Assembly (NCBI RefSeq): GCF_002159185.1
Contig: NZ_NFHD01000021.1
Span: 1-56,020 of the forward strand
DNA: 56,020 nucleotides
From: Gemmiger sp. An87
GTDB taxonomy: Bacteria > Bacillota > Clostridia > Oscillospirales > Ruminococcaceae
Direction: 5' to 3'
Positions 1 to 8,478 of the stretch are shown piece by piece (the stretch's first letter is position 1; each line of letters begins with the position of its first letter). The translations under genes and the position numbers were made by a program. The notes below the pieces were generated by a model. It was not told the origin of the DNA, ran no database searches, and saw only the letters and a list, made by a program, of their open reading frames with translations.

Positions 1-108
1 CCTATTTTGCAGTTTTTTTCAATGCTATTCGATGCTTCTCGAAAGAATTCAGTCATTTGCCCGAATTTCTGTCCCAAAAGACAAAACATATTGCTTCTTC
101 TGTCATAT

Positions 109-153
109 AAAAAAGCCCGCCACATTTCACTCCCAAAATGTGGCGGGCTTTTT
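109..153. terminator. Bidirectional intrinsic terminator
   Basis: A perfect stem reading aaagcccgccacattt with its complement is separated by a short loop and flanked by A and T runs on the two sides, so it can stop transcription in either direction. It lies just left of the integrase terminator and probably serves a gene outside the window. Confidence 0.85.
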
Positions 154-204
154 CCTTCGTTTTTATTCGTTTTTTACCCTTTCATACAGCTTTTTTGCAG
201 GGCA

Positions 205-233
205 AAAAGGCCATCCGACTTCGGCGGATGGCC
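205..233 (-). terminator. Terminator of the integrase gene
   Basis: A 9-bp perfect stem (ggccatccg and its complement) with a 7-nt loop is followed on the minus strand by a run of T. It sits 27 bp after the integrase stop codon. Confidence 0.8.
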
Positions 234-259
234 TTCGTTTTGTTCGGCTTTCCCTTACA

Positions 260-1099
260 TTATAATATAAGGCGCAGTTTTTCGATCTGGCGGAGGTGCT
301 CTTCCCCGCTGGTTCTTGTATAAATACGAGTTGTGTTGATGCTGCTGTGCCCCAGCAGACTTGCCAGATGTTCCAGATCCTGCTGACACTGGTAGAAACA
401 GCGAGCAAACAGATGCCTCAGATTATGCGGAAAGACCTTTCGGGCGGAGACCTGTGCTTTCCTGCACAGAGCCTTCATCATGGCCCAGATATTACTGCGA
501 TTCACCGGCTTTCTTGAACGGGTTACAAAGACGCTTCCATGTGTAATTCCCCGTTCTCTGCAGTAGTGCAGGAGTTTTTCACACAGCCGCCGGGGCAGCA
601 GGATGGTACGATATTTCCCCTTATTACAGATATCTGCCCGCCCCCTTTGCACTGCTTTCACCGTGATGAACCGCAGCTCGCTTACACGAATCCCGGTGGA
701 ACAAATAGTTTCCAGCAGATGAAACAAGCGCAGATCTCCTTTCCGGCGGGCGGCATGCAAAAGACGATAATATTCCTGACGGGTCAGTTCCCGGCGCGGT
801 TCTGAATAATCCCTTCGCTGTACCCGAACCGGACGCACCCGGCACTCCTGCCAGCCCATAAAATCGAAAAAGCCGTTTAGCGCTGCCAGTGCTACATTCA
901 CACTGGCCGGCGAATACCGCTCCATCAGCCATTGCTTGTAGCATACCGTTATTTCCTTTGTTACTGTTCTTCCTCCCACCCATTGCGCAAACGTGTGAAG
1001 CTGCTGCTGGTATCGATCAATCGTTTCTTTGGCCCGTTCTTTTTCAAACAACTCTTTGGAAAAGCCAATGACAGCCATTTCCTCTATGATATGTTCCAT
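260..1099 (-). CDS. Tyrosine recombinase / XerC-D-type integrase
   Basis: This 279-residue protein has the full catalytic set of tyrosine recombinases: Arg138 in TGIRVSEL, Lys162 in the beta-hairpin GKYRT, His225 and Arg228 in HNLRH, His251 in LGHSS and the nucleophile Tyr260 in TTRIY. Residues 1 to about 90 form the SAM-like core-binding domain. It would cut and rejoin DNA at a short specific site. The length is close to XerC/XerD (about 300), and no excisionase lies beside it. The start is set by a GGAGGTGAT sequence just upstream. It ends at a strong terminator. It could be a stand-alone phase-variation or integrative-element recombinase; no attachment site was identified. Confidence 0.9.
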   Translation of the reverse strand: MEHIIEEMAVIGFSKELFEKERAKETIDRYQQQLHTFAQWVGGRTVTKEITVCYKQWLMERYSPASVNVALAALNGFFDFMGWQECRVRPVRVQRRDYSEPRRELTRQEYYRLLHAARRKGDLRLFHLLETICSTGIRVSELRFITVKAVQRGRADICNKGKYRTILLPRRLCEKLLHYCRERGITHGSVFVTRSRKPVNRSNIWAMMKALCRKAQVSARKVFPHNLRHLFARCFYQCQQDLEHLASLLGHSSINTTRIYTRTSGEEHLRQIEKLRLIL

Positions 1100-1224
1100 G
1101 AAATGGTATCACCTCCGCTTTCACTATAGCATACGGTGTTACCGACAATGATATTTTTGCGGATCGACTATATTATCGAGCTGTGCAATTGATCATTTCA
1201 AGAAATTACCGAAAATTCGCTCCA

Positions 1225-1536
1225 TTACTCTCCCTCGTATCCGTTGGCCGCTGTTCCGTACCAGGAAAGTCGTTGTCCACATTCTTTACAAAAATTGCAG
1301 TATTCGAACTCAATTGCCTGTCTGCACCGGGGACATCGATATCGTTCCATCCTTATGGAGTACTCCCGAACAGTCATCGGTATTCGATATTGGATGCACT
1401 CACAGAACACTTTTGCTTCGAACATCGTTATCTGGTAATGCATCCTTCGCATTGCAAGAAAACTCACAATTTGCTTATGTATATTCCTATATCTGTGAAT
1501 TTTCTGTCCTGTCTCCATGATAAATGTTGCTGCCAC
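1225..1536 (-). CDS. Small zinc-ribbon protein, hypothetical
   Basis: The C-terminal part carries two CxxC knuckles (CPRC and CKEC, with a further Cys in EYCNF between them), which is the pattern of a zinc ribbon. No other domain was recognised, and the function is unknown. The start is uncertain: several in-frame ATG codons exist, none has a convincing ribosome binding site, and the real protein may begin within the first 60 residues. It lies between the integrase and a divergent XRE regulator, a setting typical of mobile-element accessory genes. It could also be a truncated gene. Confidence 0.4.
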   Translation of the reverse strand: MAATFIMETGQKIHRYRNIHKQIVSFLAMRRMHYQITMFEAKVFCECIQYRIPMTVREYSIRMERYRCPRCRQAIEFEYCNFCKECGQRLSWYGTAANGYEGE

Positions 1537-1781
1537 GCCTTATTCAAAACATTCCTAGTTATAGTTATGCTCTCATAACTCTCCTATACTTATTCTATGT
1601 GTGACAAGTCAGAAATCTTGACATTTCTTTTGTTCATAAATCCAAAACTATCTTTTTCCGAACCAAGTCAGCTAATTTTTATACATCCACGCATCATCAC
1701 CGTTAGTGCTACTTACATATCTTACTGATGCATTCTGCATTTCAACAAAAGCTGTTACCCTTAAATAAAAGGGGGATGGTT

Positions 1782-2117
1782 ATGGATTCATTAAAAACTG
1801 TAGATTATACACTCATCGCCAAAAGGCTCAAAGAAATGCGTTTACAACGCCATCTGCGGCAGAAAGATGTTGCAGAAATCATGAAGATGACGGAGAACTA
1901 TATCAGCCGGTTGGAGTCAGGAACAGTTCCCATTCTTCTGGAAAACCTATATTCATTCGCCTCTATATATCACTGCTCTGTTATCGATTTCCTTCGTCCG
2001 GAAGTGGAAAACTCTGACGATTACCTTCTTGCTGCAATTAATCAGTTAGCTGAACAAGCGACTTCCAAACAGCGAGAACAGATTTTCAAGATCATGCAGG
2101 TGCTTTTAGACGATTAA
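1782..2117 (+). CDS. XRE-family HTH transcriptional regulator
   Basis: This protein of about 111 residues has a Cro/C1-type helix-turn-helix in its first 70 residues (AKRLKEMRL, RQKDVAEIM, ENYISRLESG) and a short helical C-terminus. It should bind DNA as a dimer. The ATG at 1782 was chosen over upstream in-frame codons because a GGGGG ribosome binding site lies 6 nt before it. It precedes the sigma-factor gene by about 150 bp in the same direction and may regulate itself or the adjacent accessory genes. No operator was identified. Confidence 0.85.
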   Translation: MDSLKTVDYTLIAKRLKEMRLQRHLRQKDVAEIMKMTENYISRLESGTVPILLENLYSFASIYHCSVIDFLRPEVENSDDYLLAAINQLAEQATSKQREQIFKIMQVLLDD

Positions 2118-2269
2118 AATACAACCCACTAAGTAAGGCTACCCTCTCCGTCTGCCGAAGCATCCATAATAGATTCTGGCATTGCCAGCCTTTCGCGACT
2201 TTCGCTTTGTCAGTATATTGCTTTGCTTCTGTAGACAAGATGGAAAATCCCTACACAGGAGGCGTACAT

Positions 2270-2833
2270 GTGAGACAATATATTACCGATGCTGTTCTCC
2301 TGCTTGATGACATTTGCCAACAGGATTACAAAGTCTTTTACAACAAGGCCTTTCAAATGACCCACGATCCGGAAGAATCCCGAGACATCGTACAGGCTGC
2401 CTTTGAAAACACCTTGAAAATCATCCAGAAAGGGAAAACCATTCTCTCTACACGGGAGGATATCTCCCGCTACTTAATGCGCATTACCATCAATCTGGGA
2501 AAAACCTATTATAAAAAGAAATATCACCCGAATTTTCAGGTAGACAGTGTCGAGGACATGGAGCAGACCTTTGATGCTTTGGCTCGCGAGAATTCACTTT
2601 TTGATTTTGATGACAAATATCGCGTGGTCGATTTGTGGGATTTGATTGAAAAAAGTTCCGCCAGACTTCCCAGACGCTCCAAAGAATACTTTATGTGGCG
2701 TCTTTATTATGGACTGGACGACAACGAGATTGCAGTAATCATGGGAGTCAAGCGTGCCAGTCTGTGTGTGTTGAAAAGCCGCACTTTAAATCATCTGCGC
2801 AACGAAATGAAAAAATGCCTGGGGGGTGACTGA
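2270..2833 (+). CDS. ECF-type RNA polymerase sigma factor
   Basis: This protein of about 187 residues has region 2 at the N-terminus (YKVFYNKAFQM, DIVQAAFENTL, fitting the sigma2 core and -10 recognition helices) and a region 4 helix-turn-helix at the C-terminus (LPRRSKEYFMWRLYYGLDDNE in two parts, then IAVIMGVKRASLCVLKSR). It would direct RNA polymerase to a small set of promoters. A GTG start is preferred because AGGAGG lies 7 nt upstream, whereas the upstream ATG has no ribosome binding site. The next gene begins immediately after it and encodes a membrane protein with the layout of an anti-sigma factor, so the two are probably translated together. Confidence 0.85.
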   Translation: MRQYITDAVLLLDDICQQDYKVFYNKAFQMTHDPEESRDIVQAAFENTLKIIQKGKTILSTREDISRYLMRITINLGKTYYKKKYHPNFQVDSVEDMEQTFDALARENSLFDFDDKYRVVDLWDLIEKSSARLPRRSKEYFMWRLYYGLDDNEIAVIMGVKRASLCVLKSRTLNHLRNEMKKCLGGD

Positions 2834-2834
2834 T

Positions 2835-3557
2835 GTGGCCACAAAGAAAGAACTTCTAGAAAAGCTGGACAAGATTGACGATGAAGAGCTTGCACACATG
2901 CTGGCTCTGGTCGCCTATCGGGAAAGCCAAGAGGAGCTGGATCAGTTGATTCAGTCGGAAGAGTATACTCCGCCAGATGAGATCCAAATGCGGACCTTCC
3001 AGGAAAAATTCCACAAAGACAGTCAGCGGGCGTTGCATCGGTCTAAAAGCCGGATAATACGGTGGGCGTGTGGGATCGCAGCAGCCGCTGTATTTGTTTT
3101 TGCTGTACCGATTTCTGCGGATAACATTACTATTTTTGAGCTGGTTGCACAAGTGTTCATAGACTATAGCGATATTTCCACTTTAGATGGGTATACGTTT
3201 GAAAAACCAGCGGAGTGGGATTGTGAATATTATCCCACGTGGATACCAAACGAATTTCATTATAGCAGTACTGGTATTTTCGAATCATCACAAGCTCTCT
3301 ACTTTGATTCCCCCTCAGGTTCCCTTGCATTTATATATGTATCTAATTGGAGATCTAATTATAGCGCTGTAGAACAATCCAAAAATTTAGTTGCTGATAC
3401 TATTGTGCTGAATGGAAATTCTATCCCTATTTACACTGATAAAGATGGTAGTACCAAAACGATATATCTTCGCACTCAAAATGGAACAATTGTTATTGAC
3501 GGGAAAATCACAAAACAACAACTTACTAAAATCGTTCAAAATATTACAAATTTATGA
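2835..3557 (+). CDS. DUF4367-like membrane protein, putative anti-sigma factor
   Basis: The protein (about 240 residues) has a charged cytoplasmic N-terminus of about 75 residues, a single transmembrane helix near residues 78-95 (GIAAAAVFVFAVPIS) and an outer domain of about 140 residues. The pattern EWDCEYYPTWIPNEFHY resembles DUF4367 proteins found beside ECF sigma factors. By analogy it would hold the sigma factor at the membrane and respond to an outside signal; this is inferred from layout and position. A GTG start at 2835 fits the GGGGTGA ribosome binding site that overlaps the end of the sigma gene; an upstream GTG at 2826 is the alternative. Confidence 0.7.
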   Translation: MATKKELLEKLDKIDDEELAHMLALVAYRESQEELDQLIQSEEYTPPDEIQMRTFQEKFHKDSQRALHRSKSRIIRWACGIAAAAVFVFAVPISADNITIFELVAQVFIDYSDISTLDGYTFEKPAEWDCEYYPTWIPNEFHYSSTGIFESSQALYFDSPSGSLAFIYVSNWRSNYSAVEQSKNLVADTIVLNGNSIPIYTDKDGSTKTIYLRTQNGTIVIDGKITKQQLTKIVQNITNL

Positions 3558-3640
3558 CACAGCGTTATATTTTCTTTATTTTTCACTTATACATTATCAA
3601 AGGGCCATTTTCTTAAATTGTGATTATCGGAGGTAACAAC

Positions 3641-4081
3641 ATGACAAAGAAAATTACCTATTGTGGTTTTAGCATCCTTCTTGCCTGCATTTTACTATTT
3701 AGTAGTATCTCTACTACTGTCTTCGCTTCAGATAGCTGGCAAAGCGATTTTAAGTTGCCCAAGTGGACATATATTCTTTATGTCGGTGGTGGCGTGTTAG
3801 AAACCACCGATTCCTTGGGACGTCATAAAGTTGGGGGTGAAGCTTTTTTACGCGATGATGACAATATTGTCGAAATCGAAGCCACAGTTCAACGCTATAA
3901 CGGAGGTTGGTATAATACCAGCCACAAGTGGTCAGCTCGAGGCAATGCTGTCGCGGGAGTTTCTGAATATATTTATTTAAATACAGGCACATATCGTATG
4001 AGACTCGTTATTAAAGCATACTCTCCATCCGGAGCTCTCTTGGAAGAAACCACCCTGTACACTGGAGAAACTATAATTTAA
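3641..4081 (+). CDS. Small secreted protein of unknown function
   Basis: The product has about 146 residues. It begins with a clear signal peptide (KK, then a hydrophobic core ILLACILLFSSIS, cleavage likely after VFA). The mature part of about 110 residues is beta-rich with no cysteine and contains DSLGRHKVGGEAFL and a C-terminal LVIKAYSPSGALLEET stretch. I do not recognise the family with confidence. A CGGAGGT ribosome binding site 7 nt before ATG 3641 sets the start. It lies 83 bp after the anti-sigma-like gene in the same direction, so it may belong to the sigma factor's regulon. Confidence 0.7.
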   Translation: MTKKITYCGFSILLACILLFSSISTTVFASDSWQSDFKLPKWTYILYVGGGVLETTDSLGRHKVGGEAFLRDDDNIVEIEATVQRYNGGWYNTSHKWSARGNAVAGVSEYIYLNTGTYRMRLVIKAYSPSGALLEETTLYTGETII

Positions 4082-4144
4082 TGGTACATAAAGTTTTTAT
4101 TAACTTTGAATTATCACTGGATTCTTTATGAGAAGAATCTCTTA

Positions 4145-5110
4145 TCATACATTACCATTACATAAATCTAAGTCCACCTCTTGCGGCTGAATTGTGCCCA
4201 TTCCAAGAATACAGCTTGCCGCGCTATTTTTTGTGCCTTCTTCCCAATATGCAAGAGTAATCCGATGCATCCAATACTCTCCTAAATCATAGATATATTG
4301 GATGGTCTTGCTTTTTTCAAACACTTCGCCAACGGAAAGATACCGCTCCATTGGGGCTTCGGCCGATTGTTCCCAGTCACCTTCGGACACCAGAAAACTG
4401 TATTCCGGGAAATCAATATCCAGAGAGAGCCCATCTTCTGTTTCAAAAACATGAAGGTGGGCATCTTTCCATGAAAACAAAGTCTGAATTACCCAATGCA
4501 GCTGCATCAAAGAATAATGGCTTGGAATCCGTATTCGTCTGAAGCAGGATGTGCCTACCAATTTTATATCCAGTATAGCCATCTTTCTGGAGATCACCGA
4601 TTGCCCCGGATAGTGTTCAACGAAACTTTCCCGAAGCTTTTCCCGTGGATCTACATATTCCCCGTCGATTTTGATCAGATCCTCATTCAACGCCTGCACC
4701 AGATGGGATTGAAATTGCCTCACAGGAATGAATACTTCCGAAAAGAAGGAAACCTGCTCGCAAAAGTAGTTGAGATGTGCAACTGTATCGCGGTGCCGTG
4801 GGGTAGTATAGGAGATACGTCCACATTCCTGCAGATAGCGTTCAATGATCGCAGTGCTGATTCCATGTGCTTCCAGCATATCGCAAATCCCGGTTTGAAT
4901 GATGTGGTCTATCTCCCGAATATGCCTGGAAGTCATGCCGTACAGTACAAATCCACATCGGGATTCATCATGCAGCACAACAATCGTCCTTCTTCGATTT
5001 ACAATCATAATTGAAGCACTCCAGGTGTAAAACGGATCCACATCTTGATCTGCCTGAATAATGTCTTTTTTCAAAAACTCTTGCAATTTTTTTGTACATC
5101 CGATCTGCAT
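4145..5110 (-). CDS. pRiA4b ORF-3-like domain protein
   Basis: The 321-residue protein has two parts. The N-terminal half (MQIGCTKKL, then FYTWSASIMIVNRRRTIVVL) resembles a domain of unknown function often found in Firmicutes. The C-terminal half from about residue 180 matches the plasmid pRiA4b ORF-3 family (AILDIKLVG, CFRRIRIPSHYSLMQLHWVI, AHLHVFE, YDLGEYWMHRITL). That family has no established biochemical role. The usual cysteine-containing tail of the family (CPPED-type) is missing here, and the last 20 residues look unrelated, so the 3' end may be truncated. A GGTGG/AAGGA ribosome binding site supports the start. It converges with the secreted-protein gene. Confidence 0.75.
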   Translation of the reverse strand: MQIGCTKKLQEFLKKDIIQADQDVDPFYTWSASIMIVNRRRTIVVLHDESRCGFVLYGMTSRHIREIDHIIQTGICDMLEAHGISTAIIERYLQECGRISYTTPRHRDTVAHLNYFCEQVSFFSEVFIPVRQFQSHLVQALNEDLIKIDGEYVDPREKLRESFVEHYPGQSVISRKMAILDIKLVGTSCFRRIRIPSHYSLMQLHWVIQTLFSWKDAHLHVFETEDGLSLDIDFPEYSFLVSEGDWEQSAEAPMERYLSVGEVFEKSKTIQYIYDLGEYWMHRITLAYWEEGTKNSAASCILGMGTIQPQEVDLDLCNGNV

Positions 5111-5257
5111 TTTCCTTTTCCACCTACTTTTTGTGTAATTATTCCTTTATCATAGCAAATCCAATTCCTGTAAACCACGAATTCACAGATAAAAAAGCAA
5201 CCTTTTCCATTACTTTTTCTTCTTGCTCCGTTTTCAGTTTTGACCACAATGAAGGTC

Positions 5258-5500
5258 TATGAGGATACAGCGCAGAAGCAGGATCGTATATGGTATGGCT
5301 ATCAGCCGCAACAGTTCTTCACGGATGTGTCGGCCAGATGGATGTGTCACCATTTTAAACTTCGGACATATTGGGTTGAAAAGGAATCGACCGGTAAATC
5401 TGGTACACACGGCCTGTAAATTGGTACACATCGGGGGGCTGAAACGGGCTGCAAATTCTTACCAATCCGGGATATTTCCGCTGTTCGTTTTCTGCAAACT
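5258..5500. repeat. Direct repeat copy A, transposon-end-like remnant
   Basis: This stretch is an imperfect direct copy of 6168..6421. Shared blocks include gcaggatcgtatatgg, ggatgtgtcacca, cggtaaatctggtacac, atcggggggctgaaacgggc and atccgggatatttccgct. It contains repeated TGGTACAC words about 22 bp apart, as in the multiply repeated ends of IS21-like elements; that assignment is a guess. No intact transposase lies nearby. Confidence 0.75.
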
Positions 5501-5531
5501 ATAGCAAACAGCACATCCCCCTCTGTCAAAA

Positions 5532-5645
5532 GTAGTGGGAAATGTGAATTGGACCGGCAAAAGCATTGACGGAATGATCGTGGTCACCAATGCTGATCGG
5601 GCATTGGAAGAATGCCTTATTTTCGACGGCCGGAGTCTAGATTGA
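5532..5645 (+). other. Short coding-like remnant
   Basis: An open stretch of 37 codons ending in TGA reads VVGNVNWTGKSIDGMIVV followed by TNADRALEECLIFDGRSLD. It looks like the C-terminal tail of a protein whose front was lost. It has no start or ribosome binding site of its own, and the family was not recognised. The sequence between 5111 and 5257 shows no gene. Confidence 0.3.
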
Positions 5646-5692
5646 TTGTAATTGATTGTATATGATCGTAATTTCACGTCGCCAACTGGCAT

Positions 5693-5730
5693 GAAAAAAG
5701 CATCCTGGGTGTTCTCCCAGGATGCTTTCT
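5693..5730. terminator. Bidirectional terminator hairpin
   Basis: An 11-bp perfect stem (agcatcctggg) has a short loop, with A and T runs on the outer sides. It follows the end of the DUF4143 remnant on the minus strand. Confidence 0.8.
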
Positions 5731-5783
5731 CATTTTTTATCCCTGTCTGATTTACACATCATCGCAGGCAGCGTATGCTCCCT

Positions 5784-6222
5784 CTACAGATGCAGCATTC
5801 TTCTCGCTTCCTCCATACATTTTTCTACTACCGGACGATGCTTCGCTTCTCTCTTGTCGTTGTTTACTCCAGCAGCCATATTCAGTACATTACGCTTTTC
5901 GATCCCTTCATAGTTCATCTCACCAAAAAGATCATCCAGAGTCAAAAGATATTTCGGAAAGTTATCCCTGATTTTCTTCATCGGAGCAAGCTCCCTTTCC
6001 AGGACCTTATCGTCAAGAGTTGTCTGTGCCACCCGATTAATACTCCACTCTGCCATTTTTTATAGCCACAAAGTCTACTTCTCCATCTGTACCATATTGT
6101 CCCACATAAACCTCATAGCCACTGCGGCGCAGCTCTAAATACTCAATCTGCACCATTGGGTATTCGTTTATGAGGTTACGGCGCAGAATGCAGGATCGTA
6201 TATGGGGTATGTCACCAGCCAT
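5784..6222 (-). pseudogene. Truncated, frameshifted DUF4143-type ATPase (C-terminal remnant)
   Basis: Two overlapping minus-strand frames join into one protein tail. YLELRRSGYEVYVGQYG and EVDFVAIKNGRVEY lie in the first frame; VAQTTLDDKVLERELAPM and YLLTLDDLFGEMNYEGI lie in the second. Together they match the C-terminal DUF4143 domain of the AAA-type ATP-binding proteins common in gut Firmicutes. The join near 6038 needs one extra base removed (TAT TAA TCG instead of TAT TAT CGG). The Walker motifs and the whole N-terminal ATPase domain are absent, cut off where repeat copy B begins. The final 30 residues do not fit the family. The gene is dead. Confidence 0.75.
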
Positions 6223-6421
6223 ATCAGGTCCTCACTGATGTGTCGGCCGGGTTGGATGTGTCACCAGTATTTTCCGATAAGTAGTTCGGACATATTTTGT
6301 TAAAGAGAAATCGGCCGGTAAATCTGGTACACGCAGCCTGCGACTTGGTACAAATCGGGGGGCTGAAACGGGCCTCAAATTCTTACCGATCCGGGATATT
6401 TCCGCTTTCATTTTCCGCAAA
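6168..6421. repeat. Direct repeat copy B, transposon-end-like remnant
   Basis: This is the second copy of the repeat at 5258..5500, in the same orientation and with scattered substitutions and small indels. It adjoins the truncated DUF4143 gene and probably marks the element that cut it. The two copies therefore bracket the remnant and a terminator. Confidence 0.75.
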
Positions 6422-6994
6422 CCACAGCTGCGGGTAAAAACTCATGCATGGAATGTACACCTTCCCTGTCTTAGGTTCAGAAAAACTGACTACAGCAAAG
6501 GCCTTTTGAATGCAGCAGATTACCAGCTTGTGTCCCGAATCTTTCTCTTTTCATGCAACTCAATTTCCGGACTATTGCATTGACCTTCTCTTTGTAATAG
6601 TCCTTTTTCTTTTGGCACAAAATCGAAGGGAGCGATACTCCATGCCAAAACACCAAGAAATCCATAACCTGGCGGGGCCGCTGATTGAACGTGTGACACA
6701 AAACACGGAAACTTGACGGGCCTTTTATATTTCTGCAGCATACACCTATAACGATTCCTTCCCCAATCAGCTGCTGATCATCAGAAAGCATAAATTCAGG
6801 TTACCGGCTTCTGTTCAGCTGAATTCCATCAAGGATATGAAACAGGCAAAAACAAAAAAACACCGGCACGGTGCCAGTGGTTTTTGTTGTATAAACCTGT
6901 TGACAAATAGACCCCCTATCGAATCAGTCATTCTGATTGTTCGGGACTTGTTGCATGATCGTTGTGTTCGGGGCAAGTGATATAGCTGAGAGAA
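6422..6994. other. Gene-free stretch with decayed coding traces
   Basis: No gene was recognised in these 570 bases. On the plus strand a frame from about 6719 reads AFYISAAYTYNDSFPNQLL and LPASVQLNSIKDMKQAK, which looks like old coding sequence, but it has no start and the family is unknown. A terminator-like hairpin lies at 6854..6887. Confidence 0.4.
6854..6887. terminator. Possible terminator hairpin
   Basis: An A run, a stem built around caccggcacggtgccagtgg (with one mismatch) and a T run make a short bidirectional terminator-like structure downstream of the HipA-like gene and of the decayed plus-strand frame. Confidence 0.5.
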
Positions 6995-8056
6995 TCAGCA
7001 AATTTCATCCAGGACTTTGTAGCCTGCCATCACAAATTGCTGCATATAGTCAACATTTACTGTCATGCCTGTCTGAATACAGCACTGAGCGATGAGCTCG
7101 GGTGTAATGATTGGCTTCGGATGTCGGGAAAGATACCGAGATACCGCATGCGTTTGTCCTTCCAGTTCGACCAGCAATTCCATCAGCAGGTCACTCTTTC
7201 GCGGCGAATCATCGTAGCCACGTGCCACCAAAGCGATGTTATGATCAAAGTTCGGAGCCATGGAAAGTACCTGGCCCGTCTTCTGGTCCCTGAGCAAGCC
7301 ATAATTATAAGTGTGCCGGTCTGCATTCCGGCAGAAAGCGTCCATCAGAAGAAGTTCAACATACTGGTCGGCGATCCTCTCACCAAACTCCTGAAACGCC
7401 TCGTAATTCGCAACGTAATCCTCATCGTCACCAACAAGATAGGCCGCCGGCTCAAAATTCAAAACGCCTCGCGTAAAATCTTTCGTCCGGATGAACGCTC
7501 CGCTGTTTTGATATTCCGCCGTTGGGAAGCCGAGAGCCCGGCAAAGTTCAAACACAAACAATTCCGAAAAACGCTCCAATTCATTTTCGGCCTTGTACAT
7601 CCACCATTCGCCGTTTTCCAGCCGCCAGCATTTTTCAAAGCTGCCGGTGTTGGTCAGCTCCGGAGTTCGACTCGGCTTTTTCGAGAAATCCGCCAGAGTA
7701 CCTTTCAGCGCAAGGTCTGCAAAATCGTTATCACGAAACCGAACGTTCTCCCAAACAAGATCACTGCCTTCCGGCCGTACCCAGTAATTGTCTGTGATGG
7801 TGGCAGCATTAAAATGCAGAGCCGTGCTCAAATCATCCCGTTTCCGCAGCCGGAGTACCTTCTTGAGCAGACGGGAATGGGTGCGTTGAGCATCGATTGC
7901 CCGGTGTTTCAGCCAACCTTCGATATCGCCGCCGTGACGAAAACAAAGCGGTACCAGATTCGGCTCGACCGGAATAACAGCGCGGGACTGAATGTGCGCA
8001 GCGACCGTATCACCGCACATCAGATCCGCATGATCGATTTCGTCCAGCAGATTCAT
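6995..8056 (-). CDS. HipA-like protein kinase domain protein
   Basis: The 353-residue protein carries the C-terminal HipA kinase signature. NADRHTYNYG (Asn244, Asp246, His248, Asn251) is the catalytic loop and APNFD (Asp271) the metal-binding motif. Lys155 in WWMYK is the likely ATP lysine. It is shorter than E. coli HipA (440 residues) and lacks the usual N-terminal HipA domain; residues 1-130 instead form a different front half with WLKHRAID and ATITDNYWV motifs, seen in stand-alone HipA-like proteins of gut Firmicutes. Substrates are unknown; HipA itself phosphorylates an aminoacyl-tRNA synthetase. Its ATG overlaps the stop of a decayed upstream partner frame (ATGA). Confidence 0.8.
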   Translation of the reverse strand: MNLLDEIDHADLMCGDTVAAHIQSRAVIPVEPNLVPLCFRHGGDIEGWLKHRAIDAQRTHSRLLKKVLRLRKRDDLSTALHFNAATITDNYWVRPEGSDLVWENVRFRDNDFADLALKGTLADFSKKPSRTPELTNTGSFEKCWRLENGEWWMYKAENELERFSELFVFELCRALGFPTAEYQNSGAFIRTKDFTRGVLNFEPAAYLVGDDEDYVANYEAFQEFGERIADQYVELLLMDAFCRNADRHTYNYGLLRDQKTGQVLSMAPNFDHNIALVARGYDDSPRKSDLLMELLVELEGQTHAVSRYLSRHPKPIITPELIAQCCIQTGMTVNVDYMQQFVMAGYKVLDEIC

Positions 8057-8366
8057 GCAGAGCCTCCTCTCCCAAAACCAACCGCAGAACTCCCGAAGGC
8101 AGCAGTTTGTTGCCCGTCCAGCAGATGCTGCAAATGCTTTGGTAGCTCACTGCGATTCCGTTCACCCAACTCGACTCACACCGTACAGGCATCGACGCCG
8201 GATGTGTCGATGGCAACAGTCTCCTATTCCTCGATGATGCACCGCAATTTCTCGGGAAGACGCTCGATGTTGTCGGAAAACACATTGAGGTTATAAAATA
8301 AACTGAATCAAGCACGCCTTGCCCATCAATCTCAACGAGTATCCCCGTGCACAGCACAGACAGCAA
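8053..8366 (-). pseudogene. Decayed small partner gene(s) upstream of the HipA-like gene
   Basis: Three short coding-like stretches lie in tandem on the minus strand. The first, FAELLSVLCTGILVEIDG, continues after a 2-nt shift as NLNVFSDNIERLPEKLRCII and ends at TAG. The second, VAIDTSGVDACTV, is stopped by TGA. The third, ELGERNRSELPKHLQHLLDG, ends GFGRGGSA at a TGA overlapping the kinase start codon. The last part looks like the small protein that normally precedes this kinase type and is co-translated with it. The stops and the shift mean that no full-length partner can be made. The function of the family is unknown; an antitoxin-like role is a guess. Confidence 0.5.
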
Positions 8367-8435
8367 TTCTGCAAAAGTTATAGTTGTTGTCTCTTCGCCA
8401 TTTTCTTAATTATACCACAGAGCCAACCTGTAAAA

Positions 8436-8475
8436 GAAAAAAGAGCCGCTCTCAGGAAACACTGAGAGCGGCCTT
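8436..8475 (-). terminator. Terminator of the GNAT/small-protein operon
   Basis: The stem gccgctctca/tgagagcggc, with loop ggaaacac, is followed on the minus strand by a run of T. It lies directly after the stop codon at 8479. Confidence 0.8.
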
Positions 8476-8478
8476 GGC

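Noticed and set aside
4082-4144. Short inverted repeat tgagaagaatctctta as a terminator
   Set aside because: The stem is short and mismatched and no T run follows, so it could not be supported.
7037-8296. 419-codon plus-strand frame opposite the HipA-like kinase
   Set aside because: The minus strand encodes the kinase with all motifs, while this frame has no family features or ribosome binding site.
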